DNA of 64,000 bases from Membranihabitans marinus (GCF_021729155.1 NZ_JAJQYA010000009.1:1-64000), one strand, 5' to 3'. Numbered from the stretch's first letter, positions 32,200 to 42,946 are shown. Numbers and translations: made by a program. The notes: generated from the sequence alone by a model not told the origin.

Positions 32200-33306
32200 T
32201 TAACTCACCCATTCATCTAAGGGAAGACTAAAGGTTTCTGCCACCGCGGGGTGAACTACCTTTCCGTTAATAATATTCAGACCGGATTTGAGTTCTTCAT
32301 TCAATTCACAAGCTTTCTCCCAACCTAGATCTGCCAATTGGATGGCATATGGCAAAGTAGAATTGGTCAATGCTATGGTGGATGTCTGCGGTACAGCCCC
32401 AGGCATATTAGCTACACAATAATGCACTACGTCGTCGATGACAAAGATGGGATCTTCGTGTGTAGTGGGCGTACATGTCTCGATACACCCTCCTTGATCA
32501 ACCGCCACATCTACGAGTACGGTACCGGGCTTCATGTCTTTGAGCATATCTCTGGTGATCAGGTTGGGCGCCTTGGCTCCTGGAATAAGAACAGCCCCAA
32601 CAATAAGGTCGCATTCGGGAATGAGCTTTCTTATATTGTATTCGTTGGAATATAGGGTTTTTACATTGGCGTCCATCACGTCGCAGAGATAGCGCAACCT
32701 TTGCATATTGATATCTAGAATAATGACTTCGGCATTGAGCCCTGCCGCCATTTTGGCTGCTTGAGTCCCTACTATGCCTCCGCCTAGGATGAGAACTTTA
32801 CCTGGTGCTACACCGGGCACTCCACCCAATAAGACCCCCTTCCCTCCCATGGGACGTTCCAAATACTTGGCTCCTTCTTGAATAGCCATTCTTCCTGCGA
32901 CTTCCGACATGGGAATGAGTAGTGGCAAAGATCCATCGGCCGCTTGAACCGTTTCATAAGCCAGACAGATGGCTCCGCTCGCTATCATGGCTTGCGTCAG
33001 GGTTTCGGAAGAAGCGAAGTGAAAATAGGTAAAGACGAGCTGACCCTTTTTAATCAATTGATATTCTGCCTCAATGGGTTCTTTTACTTTTATGATCATT
33101 TCCGCAGCAGCATAGACATCACCGATTTCGGGTAATATTTGAGAACCAGCCTGTTGATAGTCAGCATCAGTAAATCCAGAACCCAAGCCTGCGCCTTTTT
33201 GGACGTAAACGGTATGACCTCTCTTGGTCAATTCAAAAGCACCGGCAGGTGTAAGGGAAACTCGGTTTTCATTGGTTTTGATTTCACTAGGTATTCCAAT
33301 AATCAT
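32200..33306 (-). CDS. ald: Alanine dehydrogenase
   Basis: NAD-dependent interconversion of alanine and pyruvate plus ammonia. The 368-residue protein has the conserved catalytic Lys74 (VKEP) and His96 (YFHFA) and the nucleotide-binding GGGIVG loop at 175-180. It has a full-match promoter at 33353-33360. Confidence 0.97.
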   Translation of the reverse strand: MIIGIPSEIKTNENRVSLTPAGAFELTKRGHTVYVQKGAGLGSGFTDADYQQAGSQILPEIGDVYAAAEMIIKVKEPIEAEYQLIKKGQLVFTYFHFASSETLTQAMIASGAICLAYETVQAADGSLPLLIPMSEVAGRMAIQEGAKYLERPMGGKGVLLGGVPGVAPGKVLILGGGIVGTQAAKMAAGLNAEVIILDINMQRLRYLCDVMDANVKTLYSNEYNIRKLIPECDLIVGAVLIPGAKAPNLITRDMLKDMKPGTVLVDVAVDQGGCIETCTPTTHEDPIFVIDDVVHYCVANMPGAVPQTSTIALTNSTLPYAIQLADLGWEKACELNEELKSGLNIINGKVVHPAVAETFSLPLDEWVS

Positions 33307-33352
33307 GGTCGAGAAGAATTTAAAGTTGTTCTGGAATTATAAATTAAAGCTA

Positions 33353-33360
33353 CAAATATA
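33353..33360 (-). promoter_or_regulatory. Promoter -7 element for ald
   Basis: The minus strand reads TATATTTG, matching TAnnTTTG, 47 bp upstream of ald. It would drive ald-lpxH and the genes behind them down to the LD-carboxypeptidase. Confidence 0.6.
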
Positions 33361-33455
33361 ATGGCTTAAGCCGATACTATAAGATTAGATTTTAATATGA
33401 CAAGAAATTTTCTATTTTTCCTTACAAAAAATCGATATCCATAAATGATAAATGA

Positions 33456-33463
33456 TACTTTTG
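33456..33463 (+). promoter_or_regulatory. Promoter -7 element for serC
   Basis: TACTTTTG, a full TAnnTTTG match, 35 bp before the serC start. It is divergent from the ald promoter about 95 bp away. Confidence 0.6.
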
Positions 33464-33497
33464 CAACAGAATACAAAATTTTTCAAATGTACCAATT

Positions 33498-34568
33498 ATG
33501 AAAAAACACAATTTTTTTGCAGGACCTGCAATATTAGCCGAAGAGGTTAAACAAGAAGCAGCCAAGGCGGCTCTCGAATATCAAGGAATAGGATTGTCTT
33601 TGATGGAGATATCGCATCGATCGCCAGAATTTACGGCCATAATAGACGAAGCGAGAGATCTGGTTAAAGAACTATTAGAGGTGCCGGAAGGCTACCAAGT
33701 TTTATTCCTACAAGGAGGAGCCAGCCTACAGTTCTATATGACAGCACTCAATCTATTGGACAGCAGCAAGACTGCGGCATATGTGGACACTGGTTCTTGG
33801 TCGAGCAAAGCCATTAAAGAAGCCAAGCGATGCGGTAATGTAGAGGTAGTTGCCAGCTCAAAAGATAAAAATTACAACTATATTCCCAAAGACATAGCGG
33901 TTCCAGCGAATGCCCAATATGTACATATCACTACGAACAACACCATATTTGGGACACAGTTCCAATCGATTCCCGATTTTGACCAACCCATTGTAGCCGA
34001 TATGTCATCAGATATTTTCTCAAGACCTATCGACGTATCCAAGTACGACATCATTTACGCAGGTGCGCAAAAGAATTTAGGACCTGCAGGTTGTACCTTG
34101 GTTATTGTAAAAGAAGGCGCTTTGGGCAAGGTAAGTAGAGAATTACCTTCGATGTTGGATTATTCCATCCAAATCAAATCTGGTTCATTGTTTAATACAG
34201 GACCGGTATTCCCTATTTACGTATGTTTATTGACATTGAGATGGTTGAAACAACAAGGGGGTATTGCCGGAACTCAGGTGAGAAATGAGTTGAAAGCGAT
34301 GGCATTATACGAGGAAATCGATCGCAATCCATTGTTTGTAGGCACAGCCGCCAAAGAAGACAGATCGAGAATGAACATTTGTTTCTTACTCAACGATCCC
34401 TCAATGAGTGATGCATTTTTAGCAGACTGTGCTGCAGCAGGTATTGTGGGAATTAAAGGACATAGATCAGTAGGTGGATTTAGAGCGAGTACTTATAACG
34501 CTATGGATAAATCCAGTGTAGATGTATTGATTCAAGTAATGCAGGATTTCGAAAAGAAAAACATGTAA
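33498..34568 (+). CDS. serC: Phosphoserine aminotransferase
   Basis: PLP enzyme of serine synthesis (3-phosphohydroxypyruvate to phosphoserine) that also serves pyridoxal synthesis in some bacteria. The 356-residue protein has the class V fold with the PLP lysine Lys192 in [11 protein letters not shown], and conserved LQGGAS and GFRAS segments. serA is not adjacent, although the two are paired in many relatives. A strong terminator follows. Confidence 0.98.
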   Translation: MKKHNFFAGPAILAEEVKQEAAKAALEYQGIGLSLMEISHRSPEFTAIIDEARDLVKELLEVPEGYQVLFLQGGASLQFYMTALNLLDSSKTAAYVDTGSWSSKAIKEAKRCGNVEVVASSKDKNYNYIPKDIAVPANAQYVHITTNNTIFGTQFQSIPDFDQPIVADMSSDIFSRPIDVSKYDIIYAGAQKNLGPAGCTLVIVKEGALGKVSRELPSMLDYSIQIKSGSLFNTGPVFPIYVCLLTLRWLKQQGGIAGTQVRNELKAMALYEEIDRNPLFVGTAAKEDRSRMNICFLLNDPSMSDAFLADCAAAGIVGIKGHRSVGGFRASTYNAMDKSSVDVLIQVMQDFEKKNM

Positions 34569-34595
34569 TTCCAGTCAATAATAAATATATCATAT

Positions 34596-34633
34596 GGAGA
34601 CTGTTTCCCCGCGGAGGCAGTCTCCTTTTTTTT
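34596..34633 (+). terminator. Terminator of serC
   Basis: Stem GGAGACTG/CAGTCTCC with a 14-nt loop, then eight T residues. It lies 27 bp after serC. Confidence 0.95.
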
Positions 34634-34649
34634 GTCCATATTTTGATGG

Positions 34650-34725
34650 AGAATGGTTAGTTGTTAGTGGTTAATTGTTAGTGGTTAATTATTAATGGTT
34701 AATGGTCAATGGTCAATTATTAATG
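34650..34725. repeat. AT-rich low-complexity repeat
   Basis: Degenerate copies of GGTTAATTGTTAGT and GGTTAATGGTCAAT in tandem border the left side of the hairpin modules. Similar tracts border the modules at 35219-35262, 58150-58277 and 58985-59025. Confidence 0.75.
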
Positions 34726-34747
34726 TGAGCGAGCATGACTGAACGAA

Positions 34748-35030
34748 ATACGAAGTATCCAATCGACTAAATGTCGATTGGGTGAAGGAACCGAGGGTTC
34801 CATCCCTCGGGTGGGTTGACAAAAGCACCAGAGCCCGTTAATCGATCTCTGGCGAGAACGACAGAATACAGTGCGAAGTACCCAATCCATTAAATAGGCA
34901 TATGATGAGGATGACCGAGCAAAATCCGAAGGATCAAAGGTCGTAAATCGACCTTTGGCGAGGGAACCGGAGCCACTGTGCTCCGGGTGGGTAGGCCAGG
35001 GCGAGTGAAGTCACAGCCACTGTGCTGTGA
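34748..35030 (-). repeat. Modular hairpin repeat block, copy 1
   Basis: Read on the minus strand this holds two full three-hairpin modules and extra hairpins. Module a: hairpin 1 at 34967-34986 (stem CCGGAGC, loop ACAGTG), linker TTCCCTCGCC, hairpin 2 at 34936-34956 (stem AAAGGTCG, loop ATTTA), hairpin 3 at 34924-34934 (stem ATCC, loop TTC). Module b: hairpin 1 at 34791-34810 (stem CCGAGGG, loop ATGGAA), linker TTCCTTCACC, hairpin 2 at 34759-34781 (stem CCAATCGAC, loop ATTTA), hairpin 3 at 34748-34758 (stem ATAC, loop TTC). Another ACAGTG-loop hairpin (stem TCACAGC) is at 35011-35030. Stems differ but stay complementary; loops and linkers are conserved. A degenerate module lies between. Confidence 0.85.
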
Positions 35031-35059
35031 CGAGACTGCATATAAATTTAAATCAGTGA

Positions 35060-35167
35060 CTAGTGACTAGTAGCTAGTGACTAGTTGCTAGTAGCTAGTA
35101 GCTAGTAGCTAGTTGCTAGTAGCTAGTTGCTAGTAGCTAGTTGCTAGTTGCTAGTTGCTAGTAGCTA
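35060..35167. repeat. CTAGTWG heptamer array, 15 copies
   Basis: Fifteen in-phase 7-bp units plus a partial one: CTAGTTG, CTAGTAG and CTAGTGA. All variation is at positions 6 and 7. The palindrome CTAG thus recurs every 7 bp for 108 bp. Confidence 0.95.
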
Positions 35168-35284
35168 ATGACTTAATTTAACCGCAGGGAATGGAAGCCT
35201 TCATTCCCAAGTCAAAACCATTGATAATTAATAATTGACAATTAATAATTAATAATTAAAATATGCCTTTCTCCTCCACAAAAA

Positions 35285-35313
35285 AAGGCCATTCCCCTGA
35301 TGGGAATGACCTT
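35285..35313 (-). terminator. Terminator of aspS
   Basis: On the minus strand the hairpin AAGGTCATTCCC / GGGAATGGCCTT (one mismatch) is followed by a run of T. It lies 25 bp past the aspS stop. Confidence 0.92.
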
Positions 35314-35338
35314 AATATATTTTGAACAAAATGTAAAT

Positions 35339-37111
35339 CTAAGCCTTTTCTAAATCTACTACATTGAGATTCAATTCTTTTAGTTGAAGATCATCGATAC
35401 TGGCTGGCGCATCTATCATCACATCCCTTCCAGTATTGTTTTTAGGAAAAGCTATGAAGTCTCGTATTGATGATACCCCATTCATGACGGCACATAATCG
35501 ATCCAAACCAAAGGCTATACCCCCATGTGGTGGTGCTCCAAATTCAAAGGCATTCATTAAAAAACCAAATTGCGCCTCGGCTTCTTCTGGTGTAAATCCA
35601 AGCAACTCAAAGTTTTTACTCTGCAAATCTCTATCAAATATCCGAATAGATCCACCACCTATCTCCGATCCATTGATGACCAAATCATAAGCATCGGCCT
35701 TAATGTTTTCTAAAACACTTCTGTCCTTAGATGCCATTTTGTCGATATCATTCAAACTCGGTGCAGTAAATGGATGGTGCATCGCATGGAATCTATTCAT
35801 TTCTTCATCCCACTCCAACAACGGGAAGTCCACTACCCACAACGGTTTGAAATCTCCTGGTTTTATAAGATCATGTCGTCGTCCCAACTCCAATCTCAAT
35901 TCACCTATTTGTTTTCTCGTCTGATCCAATTCACCACTTAATATAAACAGGATGTCGCCTTTTTGTCCACCAGCTGCTTCTATCCAGGTTTTCAATGTAG
36001 CGTCATCATAAAATTTTCCGATGGTAGATTTTATACTATCATCGTTTTTCCACTGAACATATACCAATCCCTTGGCTCCGATCTGAGGTCGCTGTACCCA
36101 TGAAGTCAACTCCTTCATATTTTTATTGGAATATTCATCGGCTTTGCCAGCCAATACAATTCCAGCAACTAAATCCGCGGAATCGAATACGGAAAATCCT
36201 GCTCCCTTAGCCGAATCATTAAATGAATTAATCTCCATTCCAAACCTTAAATCAGGTTTATCAGAACCGTATTTGGCCATAGCCTCATCGTAAGTCATTC
36301 GGGGGAATTCACCCAATGACACATTGATCATTTTCTCAAAAAGATGAACGACTAATCCTTCAAATGTCCGAAGAATATCCTCCTGATTGACAAAGGACAT
36401 TTCGCAGTCAATCTGAGTAAATTCCGGTTGTCGATCCGCTCTTAAATCTTCATCCCTAAAACACTTGACTATCTGGAAATATTTATCCATCCCAGCTACC
36501 ATAAGGATTTGCTTAAATGTCTGAGGCGATTGAGGCAAGGCGTAAAACTGTCCGGGATTTAATCTAGACGGTACTACAAAATCGCGTGCACCCTCAGGGG
36601 TACTCTTAATCAATACCGGAGTCTCTATCTCTAAAAACTCTTGTTCATCCATATACTTTCTGACCTCAATAGTCAACTTACTTCTAAATCTCAATTGATC
36701 TTGGACTACCGGTCGTCTGATATCCAAATAACGGTATTTCATCCGTAAATCCTCTCCACCATCGGTATCGTTTTCTATGGTAAAAGGAGGCAATTTGGCA
36801 CGATTTAAAATAGTTAAATCTGTAACTACTAATTCTACATCTCCAGTAGCTCGATCGGGATTCTTACTCGATCGCTCTCTTACTTTACCAGTTACTTTGA
36901 TCACATCTTCGCGATTAAGTCCACGGGCTTTTTCACAGAGACCGCGATCGGTGTCCATATTAAAAATTAATTGAGTGATTCCATATCGATCGCGCAAATC
37001 GATAAAGGTCATTCCTCCAAAATCTCGCTTTGTGGCCATCCAACCACTTAACGTTACTGTCTGATCAATATGTGTGGATCTTAAGGCTCCGCAATGATGA
37101 GTTCGATACAT
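35339..37111 (-). CDS. aspS: Aspartyl-tRNA synthetase
   Basis: Charges tRNA-Asp. The 590-residue protein has an N-terminal OB anticodon-binding domain, the class II catalytic core with motif 2 ([18 protein letters not shown]) and motif 3 (GIAFGLDRL), and the bacterial GAD insertion. The presence of the insertion and length point to the bacterial type. Whether it is discriminating is not determined here. Confidence 0.98.
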   Translation of the reverse strand: MYRTHHCGALRSTHIDQTVTLSGWMATKRDFGGMTFIDLRDRYGITQLIFNMDTDRGLCEKARGLNREDVIKVTGKVRERSSKNPDRATGDVELVVTDLTILNRAKLPPFTIENDTDGGEDLRMKYRYLDIRRPVVQDQLRFRSKLTIEVRKYMDEQEFLEIETPVLIKSTPEGARDFVVPSRLNPGQFYALPQSPQTFKQILMVAGMDKYFQIVKCFRDEDLRADRQPEFTQIDCEMSFVNQEDILRTFEGLVVHLFEKMINVSLGEFPRMTYDEAMAKYGSDKPDLRFGMEINSFNDSAKGAGFSVFDSADLVAGIVLAGKADEYSNKNMKELTSWVQRPQIGAKGLVYVQWKNDDSIKSTIGKFYDDATLKTWIEAAGGQKGDILFILSGELDQTRKQIGELRLELGRRHDLIKPGDFKPLWVVDFPLLEWDEEMNRFHAMHHPFTAPSLNDIDKMASKDRSVLENIKADAYDLVINGSEIGGGSIRIFDRDLQSKNFELLGFTPEEAEAQFGFLMNAFEFGAPPHGGIAFGLDRLCAVMNGVSSIRDFIAFPKNNTGRDVMIDAPASIDDLQLKELNLNVVDLEKA

Positions 37112-37136
37112 AGGATTAATTTTCTTTAATTTCGGA

Positions 37137-37144
37137 CAAAATTA
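37137..37144 (-). promoter_or_regulatory. Promoter -7 element for aspS
   Basis: The minus strand reads TAATTTTG, matching TAnnTTTG, 26 bp upstream of aspS. Confidence 0.55.
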
Positions 37145-37242
37145 TAAACTAATCTTTGGATTATTAGTTTTACCACTAATTAAAATCATTCAAAATAAGA
37201 TGGAGGATGAACTTTGCATTTCCTAAAATTGTAAATTGAATG

Positions 37243-37250
37243 TATATTTG
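37243..37250 (+). promoter_or_regulatory. Promoter -7 element for hemA
   Basis: TATATTTG, a full TAnnTTTG match, 40 bp before hemA. A TTTG lies upstream at 37213-37216 but at a longer spacing (26 bp) than the usual one of about 19. Confidence 0.55.
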
Positions 37251-37289
37251 TCTCCCTAATGATGAGATGCACACTATTTTGACCAATCT

Positions 37290-38549
37290 ATGATTAGTAA
37301 TTATAAAATATTGACGTTAAGTTATGAAGATGTTACATTGGATAAAATCCCAATGTACATGGTATCTTCTGAGCATTCTGATGAAGAAAGAACCAAACTT
37401 TCTCAGCTAAAAAATTTGCTCGATGTTCAGGAGTTATACTACCTCAATACATGCAATCGCGTGTTGTACTTGGTCTATAGTCAGCACAGTGCCGAGCGAT
37501 TGATGCAGCGAGTCAAACCATTGGTATACGCCGCTGGTCACAAAAACACGGAAAACATCTCTGATTTAAGTCCCAAAATCTATGAAGGCGAAGAAGCCGT
37601 CAATCATTTCTTCGAAGTGGCCTCGTCTCTCAATTCTATGGTTGTAGGAGAACGAGAAATCATTAGACAAGTAAAGGAGGCCTATGAAAAATGTCTCGAC
37701 TACGGATTAACGGGAGATCATCTCAGAATACTATATCAAAGCTGTATCCAAACGGGCAAAGCCGTCTATTCTCACACGAGAATCGGAGAGAAAGCCGTAA
37801 GTGTAGTGGCATTGGCCATGAAAAAAATGCGCCAAATGGGTCTTTCTGAGACCGATGAAGTCATTCTCATCGGTGCAGGGCAAAGTATCAAAAACGTCTG
37901 TAGATTTTTGGCGGAATGGGGAGTCACCAAAATCAAAATATTTAATCGCAGTCTATTCAATGCCCATAAATTAAAAGAAATCTGCCCAACTGCTGAATTC
38001 TATCCACTGTCTGAAATTCATTTACACAATTTAGATGTAGATTTTTTCATTTCGTGCACCGGCGCCAGCAATCCAGTACTCACTCCAGAAATCATAGCTA
38101 CAGCGACCCAGTCAAAAGGATTAACCAAAACCAAAGGAATGCTGGATTTGGCCATTCCCAACGATATTCACAGCGACATCTTTAAAGAGTACCCCAAGAT
38201 CAGACTGATTGAAGTAGAATCATTGAGATCACTCGCTCAAAAGAATATTAATTTTAGAAAAAAGGAAATTCTTAAGGCCAAAGAAATCGTCGATCAGCAA
38301 ATAGCTGAATTCAAAGAAAAAATGCACCGACGATTTATTGAAAAAGCTTTTCACGATATTCCAAGTCTTATTCACGAAGCCAAGGACAAAGCCATCAACG
38401 AAGTATATAGACAACGGATGGACGACTTAGATCCAGAAACCCAAGACTTAATTCACGAAATGATGGATTACATGGCTAAAAAGTGCATCAGTATTCCCAT
38501 GAAAACAGCTAAGGAAAAGTATAGCTTTATTAGAAAATCCTTATCTTAA
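37290..38549 (+). CDS. hemA: Glutamyl-tRNA reductase
   Basis: First committed step of C5-type tetrapyrrole synthesis, reducing glutamyl-tRNA to glutamate-1-semialdehyde with NADPH. The 419-residue protein has the catalytic Cys55 in NTCNR, the GEREIIRQVKEAYE helix, the NADPH loop IGAGQS near residue 192, and a C-terminal helical dimerisation domain. hemC does not follow, although it often does in relatives. Confidence 0.96.
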   Translation: MISNYKILTLSYEDVTLDKIPMYMVSSEHSDEERTKLSQLKNLLDVQELYYLNTCNRVLYLVYSQHSAERLMQRVKPLVYAAGHKNTENISDLSPKIYEGEEAVNHFFEVASSLNSMVVGEREIIRQVKEAYEKCLDYGLTGDHLRILYQSCIQTGKAVYSHTRIGEKAVSVVALAMKKMRQMGLSETDEVILIGAGQSIKNVCRFLAEWGVTKIKIFNRSLFNAHKLKEICPTAEFYPLSEIHLHNLDVDFFISCTGASNPVLTPEIIATATQSKGLTKTKGMLDLAIPNDIHSDIFKEYPKIRLIEVESLRSLAQKNINFRKKEILKAKEIVDQQIAEFKEKMHRRFIEKAFHDIPSLIHEAKDKAINEVYRQRMDDLDPETQDLIHEMMDYMAKKCISIPMKTAKEKYSFIRKSLS

Positions 38550-38589
38550 CCTTCGATTTACGCTTATTCAGTAAAGAATAATATTTGTT

Positions 38590-40152
38590 ATGCTGGTAAA
38601 GACTTTTGCTAGCGCTTTAGAAGGCGTCGATGCTATTCGCATTACCATTGAAGTAAATATTGGTGGTTCCGTAGTAGGTTCTAAACTGGCCTATTTCCTA
38701 GTCGGCCTACCGGACAATGCCGTCAAGGAAGGTTATCAGAGAATAGAATCTGCCATCAAATCCGTCGGCAAGTTCATGCCCAGACAAAAGGTTGTTGTCA
38801 ATATGGCTCCGGCAAATATCAGAAAAGAAGGCAGTGCTTACGACTTGCCAATAGCCCTCAGCATACTGGGTTCTACTAAACAGGTGTCTTCCAAACATTT
38901 TGACCAATATATGATGATGGGAGAACTGGCATTAGATGGAGGAATCCGCCCCATTCGCGGTGCCTTACCCATGGCCATATTGGCTCGTAAACTCAAATTC
39001 AAGGGCATCATTCTACCCTATGCCAACGCTCGAGAAGCCGCTATAGTAAATGACTTAGATGTATATGGAGTAAAATCTCTTGATGAAGTAATCGATTTTT
39101 TTGAAGATTCCAATAGACTGCGTCCAACCGTAGTCGATACCAGAGATGAGTTTTTCCATAATTACAATCAATACCAAGTAGATTTTGTAGATGTAAGAGG
39201 ACAGGAAAATATTAAACGAGCCCTCGAATTGGCAGCAGCCGGAGGACACAATGTATTGTTGATTGGCCCTCCAGGAGCAGGTAAAACCATGATGGCCAAA
39301 AGATTGCCGACTATTCTACCTCCACTTACATTGGCAGAAGCCCTTGAAACTACCAAAATTCACAGCGTGGCAGGTCTTCTCAACGAAAACGCTTCTTTGA
39401 TTAAGACCAGGCCATTTCGATCCCCCCATCATACCATTAGTGATGCCGCTTTGGTCGGAGGAGGATCGAATCCCCTGCCTGGTGAGATCTCACTATCCCA
39501 CAACGGGGTGTTGTTTTTGGATGAATTACCAGAATTTCACCGTTCTGTATTGGAAGTAATGAGGCAACCTTTGGAAGACCGAAAAATCATAATATCCAGG
39601 GCCAGAATGACGGTGGAATATCCGGCTTCATTTATCCTCATCGCTTCTATGAATCCCTGTCCCTGTGGGTTCTTAAATCATCCCGAAAAAGACTGTGTCT
39701 GTACACCGGCAGCCATCCAAAGATACCTCAACAAGATCTCCGGTCCCCTACTCGATCGTATCGATTTACATGTGGAAGTCACCCCGGTATCATTTGATGA
39801 AATAACCTCTAGCTCTCATACGGGAAAAACCAGTGCCGAAATAGCCGAACGAGTCATTAATGCTAGAAAAAATCAACAAGAACGATTCGCCAAATACGAA
39901 CTAGATATCCTCTGCAATGCGGAAATGCCGCCTAGAATGGTGAAACAATTGTGTAAAATAAATAAGGCCGGAGCTACGTTATTACGAGCAGCAATGGAAA
40001 AACTTCAGCTATCCGCTCGTGCCTACGATCGAATACTCAAAGTAGCTCGAACCGCAGCAGACTTAGACAATAAAGAAGACATCGAAATAGGTCACTTGGC
40101 AGAAGCCATTCAATACAGAAGTTTAGATAAAGAAAATTGGGGAAATTTATGA
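38590..40152 (+). CDS. comM: YifB/ComM-family AAA ATPase
   Basis: A hexameric helicase of the Mg-chelatase-like family; in Vibrio, ComM promotes branch migration during natural transformation. The 520-residue protein has an N-terminal Lon-protease-like domain, the P-loop GPPGAGKT near residue 225, a Walker B LFLDELPEF, and a cysteine cluster NPCPCGF...CVC. Its stop overlaps the next gene's start (ATGA). A role in DNA uptake in this organism is inference. Confidence 0.94.
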   Translation: MLVKTFASALEGVDAIRITIEVNIGGSVVGSKLAYFLVGLPDNAVKEGYQRIESAIKSVGKFMPRQKVVVNMAPANIRKEGSAYDLPIALSILGSTKQVSSKHFDQYMMMGELALDGGIRPIRGALPMAILARKLKFKGIILPYANAREAAIVNDLDVYGVKSLDEVIDFFEDSNRLRPTVVDTRDEFFHNYNQYQVDFVDVRGQENIKRALELAAAGGHNVLLIGPPGAGKTMMAKRLPTILPPLTLAEALETTKIHSVAGLLNENASLIKTRPFRSPHHTISDAALVGGGSNPLPGEISLSHNGVLFLDELPEFHRSVLEVMRQPLEDRKIIISRARMTVEYPASFILIASMNPCPCGFLNHPEKDCVCTPAAIQRYLNKISGPLLDRIDLHVEVTPVSFDEITSSSHTGKTSAEIAERVINARKNQQERFAKYELDILCNAEMPPRMVKQLCKINKAGATLLRAAMEKLQLSARAYDRILKVARTAADLDNKEDIEIGHLAEAIQYRSLDKENWGNL

Positions 40153-40664
40153 ATATAGAAAAAAAATACGCCCTAGGTTTAATCATTACCGTAGCGGCCA
40201 TATTCTTGGCAAAATATTTATCCGAACAAAATACCGTAATGGTTGGGGATAAGGCCATGAATTTTACTTACACCAATATGGAAGGACGAGAAGAACAATT
40301 ACTCGATCAATCGGCCAGCTATACCCTACTAGATTTCTGGGCCTCATGGTGTCAGCCCTGTAGATTGGGGAACAAAAAACTAGTAAACATCTATAAAAAT
40401 TCTCAGCCCAATGATTTAAAAATTATATCCATTGGTATAGAGAAGGATAGCCTAGAATGGGAGACAGCTATCGAGGAAGACTCATTGCCCTGGGACGACC
40501 AATACTCCAGTTTTACCATGTTCAACGATCGGATAGTAGATGGATACAAAGTGACTACTACCCCCACCTATTTTCTCATCGATAAAGATGAAAACATCAT
40601 AGCCAAATCTCATGATCTTGAAGATATAAAGTCAGTGCTCGTCAAAAAAGACATCATACACTGA
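40149..40664 (+). CDS. TlpA-like membrane-anchored thioredoxin
   Basis: A 171-residue thiol-disulfide oxidoreductase. One N-terminal membrane anchor (about residues 7-24) exports the domain to the periplasm, and the active site is WASWCQPC (Cys68, Cys71). The ATG at 40149 overlaps the comM stop by 4 bp; an in-frame TTG at 40137 is less likely. It probably acts in envelope redox or cytochrome c biogenesis; the partner is unknown. Confidence 0.9.
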   Translation: MNIEKKYALGLIITVAAIFLAKYLSEQNTVMVGDKAMNFTYTNMEGREEQLLDQSASYTLLDFWASWCQPCRLGNKKLVNIYKNSQPNDLKIISIGIEKDSLEWETAIEEDSLPWDDQYSSFTMFNDRIVDGYKVTTTPTYFLIDKDENIIAKSHDLEDIKSVLVKKDIIH

Positions 40665-40693
40665 CAATTTGTCCCATATTTTTGAATGGCAAG

Positions 40694-40700
40694 TACTTTG
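40694..40700 (+). promoter_or_regulatory. Possible promoter of grpE
   Basis: TACTTTG lies 28 bp before grpE with a TTTG at 40668-40671, spacing 22 bp. The -7 element is one base shorter than TAnnTTTG, so the match is imperfect. Confidence 0.35.
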
Positions 40701-40728
40701 CACCACTATTAGCAAAAACGGATAATAC

Positions 40729-41268
40729 ATGAAGGATAATATAGAAGAAATGCAAGATCCCATAGATCAAGGGCAGGAAAATACTATTCCCGAAAATGAA
40801 GCTGTAACAGATACTGACCCTCTCGAGGAATTACAGGCGGAATATCAAGAACTAAAGGATAAATACTTGCGTTTGTTTGCAGAATTCGACAACTTTAAGA
40901 AAAGAACCCTAAAAGAGAAAATAGAAATGTCCAAAATGGCAGGACAAGACGTCATAAAGTCACTTTTGCCTGTATTGGATGATTTTGATAGGGCTAAGAT
41001 GATTGCCGAACAACCCGACAGCAATGAAACCTTTAGTGAAGGAGTAAAGTTGGTATACCAAAAAATACACTCCGTACTTCAGAGCAATGGTTTAAAAGTA
41101 ATGGAAATTGAGGACTCACAATTTGATCCGGAATTACACGACGCCATTACCGAAATCCCTGTGGAGGACGAAAACATGAAGGGCAAAATCGTAGATGTGA
41201 TAGAAAATGGATACTATCTCAACGATAAAATAATAAGACACGCAAAAGTAGTAACCGGAAAAAAGTAA
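40729..41268 (+). CDS. grpE: GrpE nucleotide exchange factor
   Basis: Releases ADP from DnaK. The 179-residue protein has an acidic, disordered N-terminus, a long coiled-coil helix (about 33-90, [20 protein letters not shown]) and the C-terminal beta domain ([13 protein letters not shown]). dnaK is not in the window; dnaJ follows after 4 bp. Confidence 0.97.
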   Translation: MKDNIEEMQDPIDQGQENTIPENEAVTDTDPLEELQAEYQELKDKYLRLFAEFDNFKKRTLKEKIEMSKMAGQDVIKSLLPVLDDFDRAKMIAEQPDSNETFSEGVKLVYQKIHSVLQSNGLKVMEIEDSQFDPELHDAITEIPVEDENMKGKIVDVIENGYYLNDKIIRHAKVVTGKK

Positions 41269-41272
41269 GATT

Positions 41273-42439
41273 ATGGGGAAGAGAGATTATTATGAGGTTT
41301 TGGGCGTGGATAAGTCAGCGGATGAAAAAGAAATAAAAAAAGCTTATCGGAAAATAGCGATGAAGTTTCATCCCGATAAAAATCCAGACAATCCAGAAGC
41401 TGAAGAAAAATTTAAAGAAGCGGCCGAAGCATATGAAATACTCAGTGATGCAGACAAAAAAGCCAAATACGACCGATATGGTCATGCCGGAGTGAATGGT
41501 CAAGGTGGATTTGGATCAGGTGGCATGACTATGGACGACATCTTCGACAATTTTGGTGACATTTTCGGTGGTGGAGGTAGTCCATTTGGCACCTTCTTCG
41601 GAGGTGCTCAAGGTGGAGGAGGCAGAACCAGCAGAGGAAGTCGAGGATCCAACCTGAGAATTAAGGTTGCTCTAACCCTGGAAGAAATAGCCAGTGGAGT
41701 CAGTAAAAAAATAAAAGTTAAAAAACAACTAAAGTGTAAAACCTGTCATGGTTCAGGAGCCAAAGACGCTGGCTCTGTAAGTACTTGTGGTACTTGCGGT
41801 GGTCATGGAGTGGTTCGCCAGGTAAGAAATACCTTCTTAGGTCAAATGCAGACCACAGCTACCTGCCCTACTTGCAACGGTAGTGGTGAGATCGTAAAGG
41901 ACAAATGTACTACCTGTAAGGGAAGTGGACATACCTATGGCGATGAAACGGTAGAAATAGATATTCCCGCAGGTGTAGAAGCCGGCATGCAGCTGTCCTT
42001 GAGAGGAAAAGGAAATGCTGGAGCCAATGGAGGTCCTGCAGGTGACTTACTTGTTTTGATCGAGGAAAAACCCCATGCCACCCTAACTCGAGATGGCAAT
42101 CAAATCATATATGAACTCTACCTCAATTTTGCGGATGCCGCTTTGGGCACGAGCATAGAAGTACCTACTTTACAAAACAAAGTTAAGATCAAGGTTCCCG
42201 AAGGAACACAGTCAGGTAAAATATTTAGGTTAAAAGGAAAAGGCTTACCCAATGTCCAAAGCTACGGCTCTGGTGATCAGTTGATCCATGTAAATGTTTG
42301 GACACCTAAAAACCTTAGTGCTGAAGAAAAAGCACTGTTGGAAACCATGAGAACGATGAAAAATTTTGATCCGACTCCGGGTAAAAACGACAAAGGCTTT
42401 TTTGATAAAATGAAAGACTATTTTAATGGTAAAACATAG
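41273..42439 (+). CDS. dnaJ: Chaperone DnaJ (Hsp40)
   Basis: Delivers substrates to DnaK and stimulates its ATPase. The 388-residue type I protein has the J domain with HPD at 33-35, a Gly/Phe-rich linker (about 75-125), four CxxCxGxG zinc motifs (about 155-210, first CKTCHGSG) and the C-terminal substrate domain. Its 3' end overlaps gldH by 14 bp. Confidence 0.98.
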   Translation: MGKRDYYEVLGVDKSADEKEIKKAYRKIAMKFHPDKNPDNPEAEEKFKEAAEAYEILSDADKKAKYDRYGHAGVNGQGGFGSGGMTMDDIFDNFGDIFGGGGSPFGTFFGGAQGGGGRTSRGSRGSNLRIKVALTLEEIASGVSKKIKVKKQLKCKTCHGSGAKDAGSVSTCGTCGGHGVVRQVRNTFLGQMQTTATCPTCNGSGEIVKDKCTTCKGSGHTYGDETVEIDIPAGVEAGMQLSLRGKGNAGANGGPAGDLLVLIEEKPHATLTRDGNQIIYELYLNFADAALGTSIEVPTLQNKVKIKVPEGTQSGKIFRLKGKGLPNVQSYGSGDQLIHVNVWTPKNLSAEEKALLETMRTMKNFDPTPGKNDKGFFDKMKDYFNGKT

Positions 42440-42905
42440 GCTCTATATCGCAGGCATTGCCCTAATCATGAGTTTGTGTTCATGTAATCAAGATATAATA
42501 GCAGATCATACATGGGAGTTGTCGCCAGACCATTGGCATCACTCCCATGTTCTTGAAGACAGTTGGAACTTAACCGATAGCTCAAAATACTACAGGTTAT
42601 ACCTCAACCTAGACCACAGTAACGAATTTGCCTATCAAAATCTATACTTAAAACTTCAGCTAGAAAGTCCACAATCCCAGATTATCGATGAGACTACCTC
42701 TATCCAATTGATGGATGTCAGAACAACACAGTGGATTGGCGAACAAAAAGGTAGTGAATTAATCCATCTTAAAACCACGATCCGAGATAGCCTATTGTTA
42801 AAAGATGATGGTCAATATCACATTGTGATAGGCCAATATTCGAGAGATTCCCTACTTCAGGGCATTGACAGAATCGGATTTGAACTAGAAGCTCTCTCTC
42901 CCTAA
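42426..42905 (+). CDS. gldH: Gliding motility lipoprotein GldH
   Basis: A 159-residue lipoprotein (lipobox ending at Cys20 in SLCSC) of the GldH family, which is needed for gliding in Flavobacterium and linked to T9SS secretion. The [26 protein letters not shown] and [10 protein letters not shown] stretches match the family pattern from memory. The start lies inside dnaJ. Conservation does not prove gliding here. Confidence 0.85.
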   Translation: MVKHRLYIAGIALIMSLCSCNQDIIADHTWELSPDHWHHSHVLEDSWNLTDSSKYYRLYLNLDHSNEFAYQNLYLKLQLESPQSQIIDETTSIQLMDVRTTQWIGEQKGSELIHLKTTIRDSLLLKDDGQYHIVIGQYSRDSLLQGIDRIGFELEALSP

Positions 42906-42911
42906 ATAAAA

Positions 42912-42946
42912 AAAGGATAAATGTGAAAAATCAGCATTTACCCTTT
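42912..42946 (+). terminator. Terminator after gldH
   Basis: Stem AAAGGATAAATG/CATTTACCCTTT (one mismatch) with an 11-nt loop, 6 bp after the stop. It lies in a tail-to-tail gap without a hairpin module. Confidence 0.75.
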
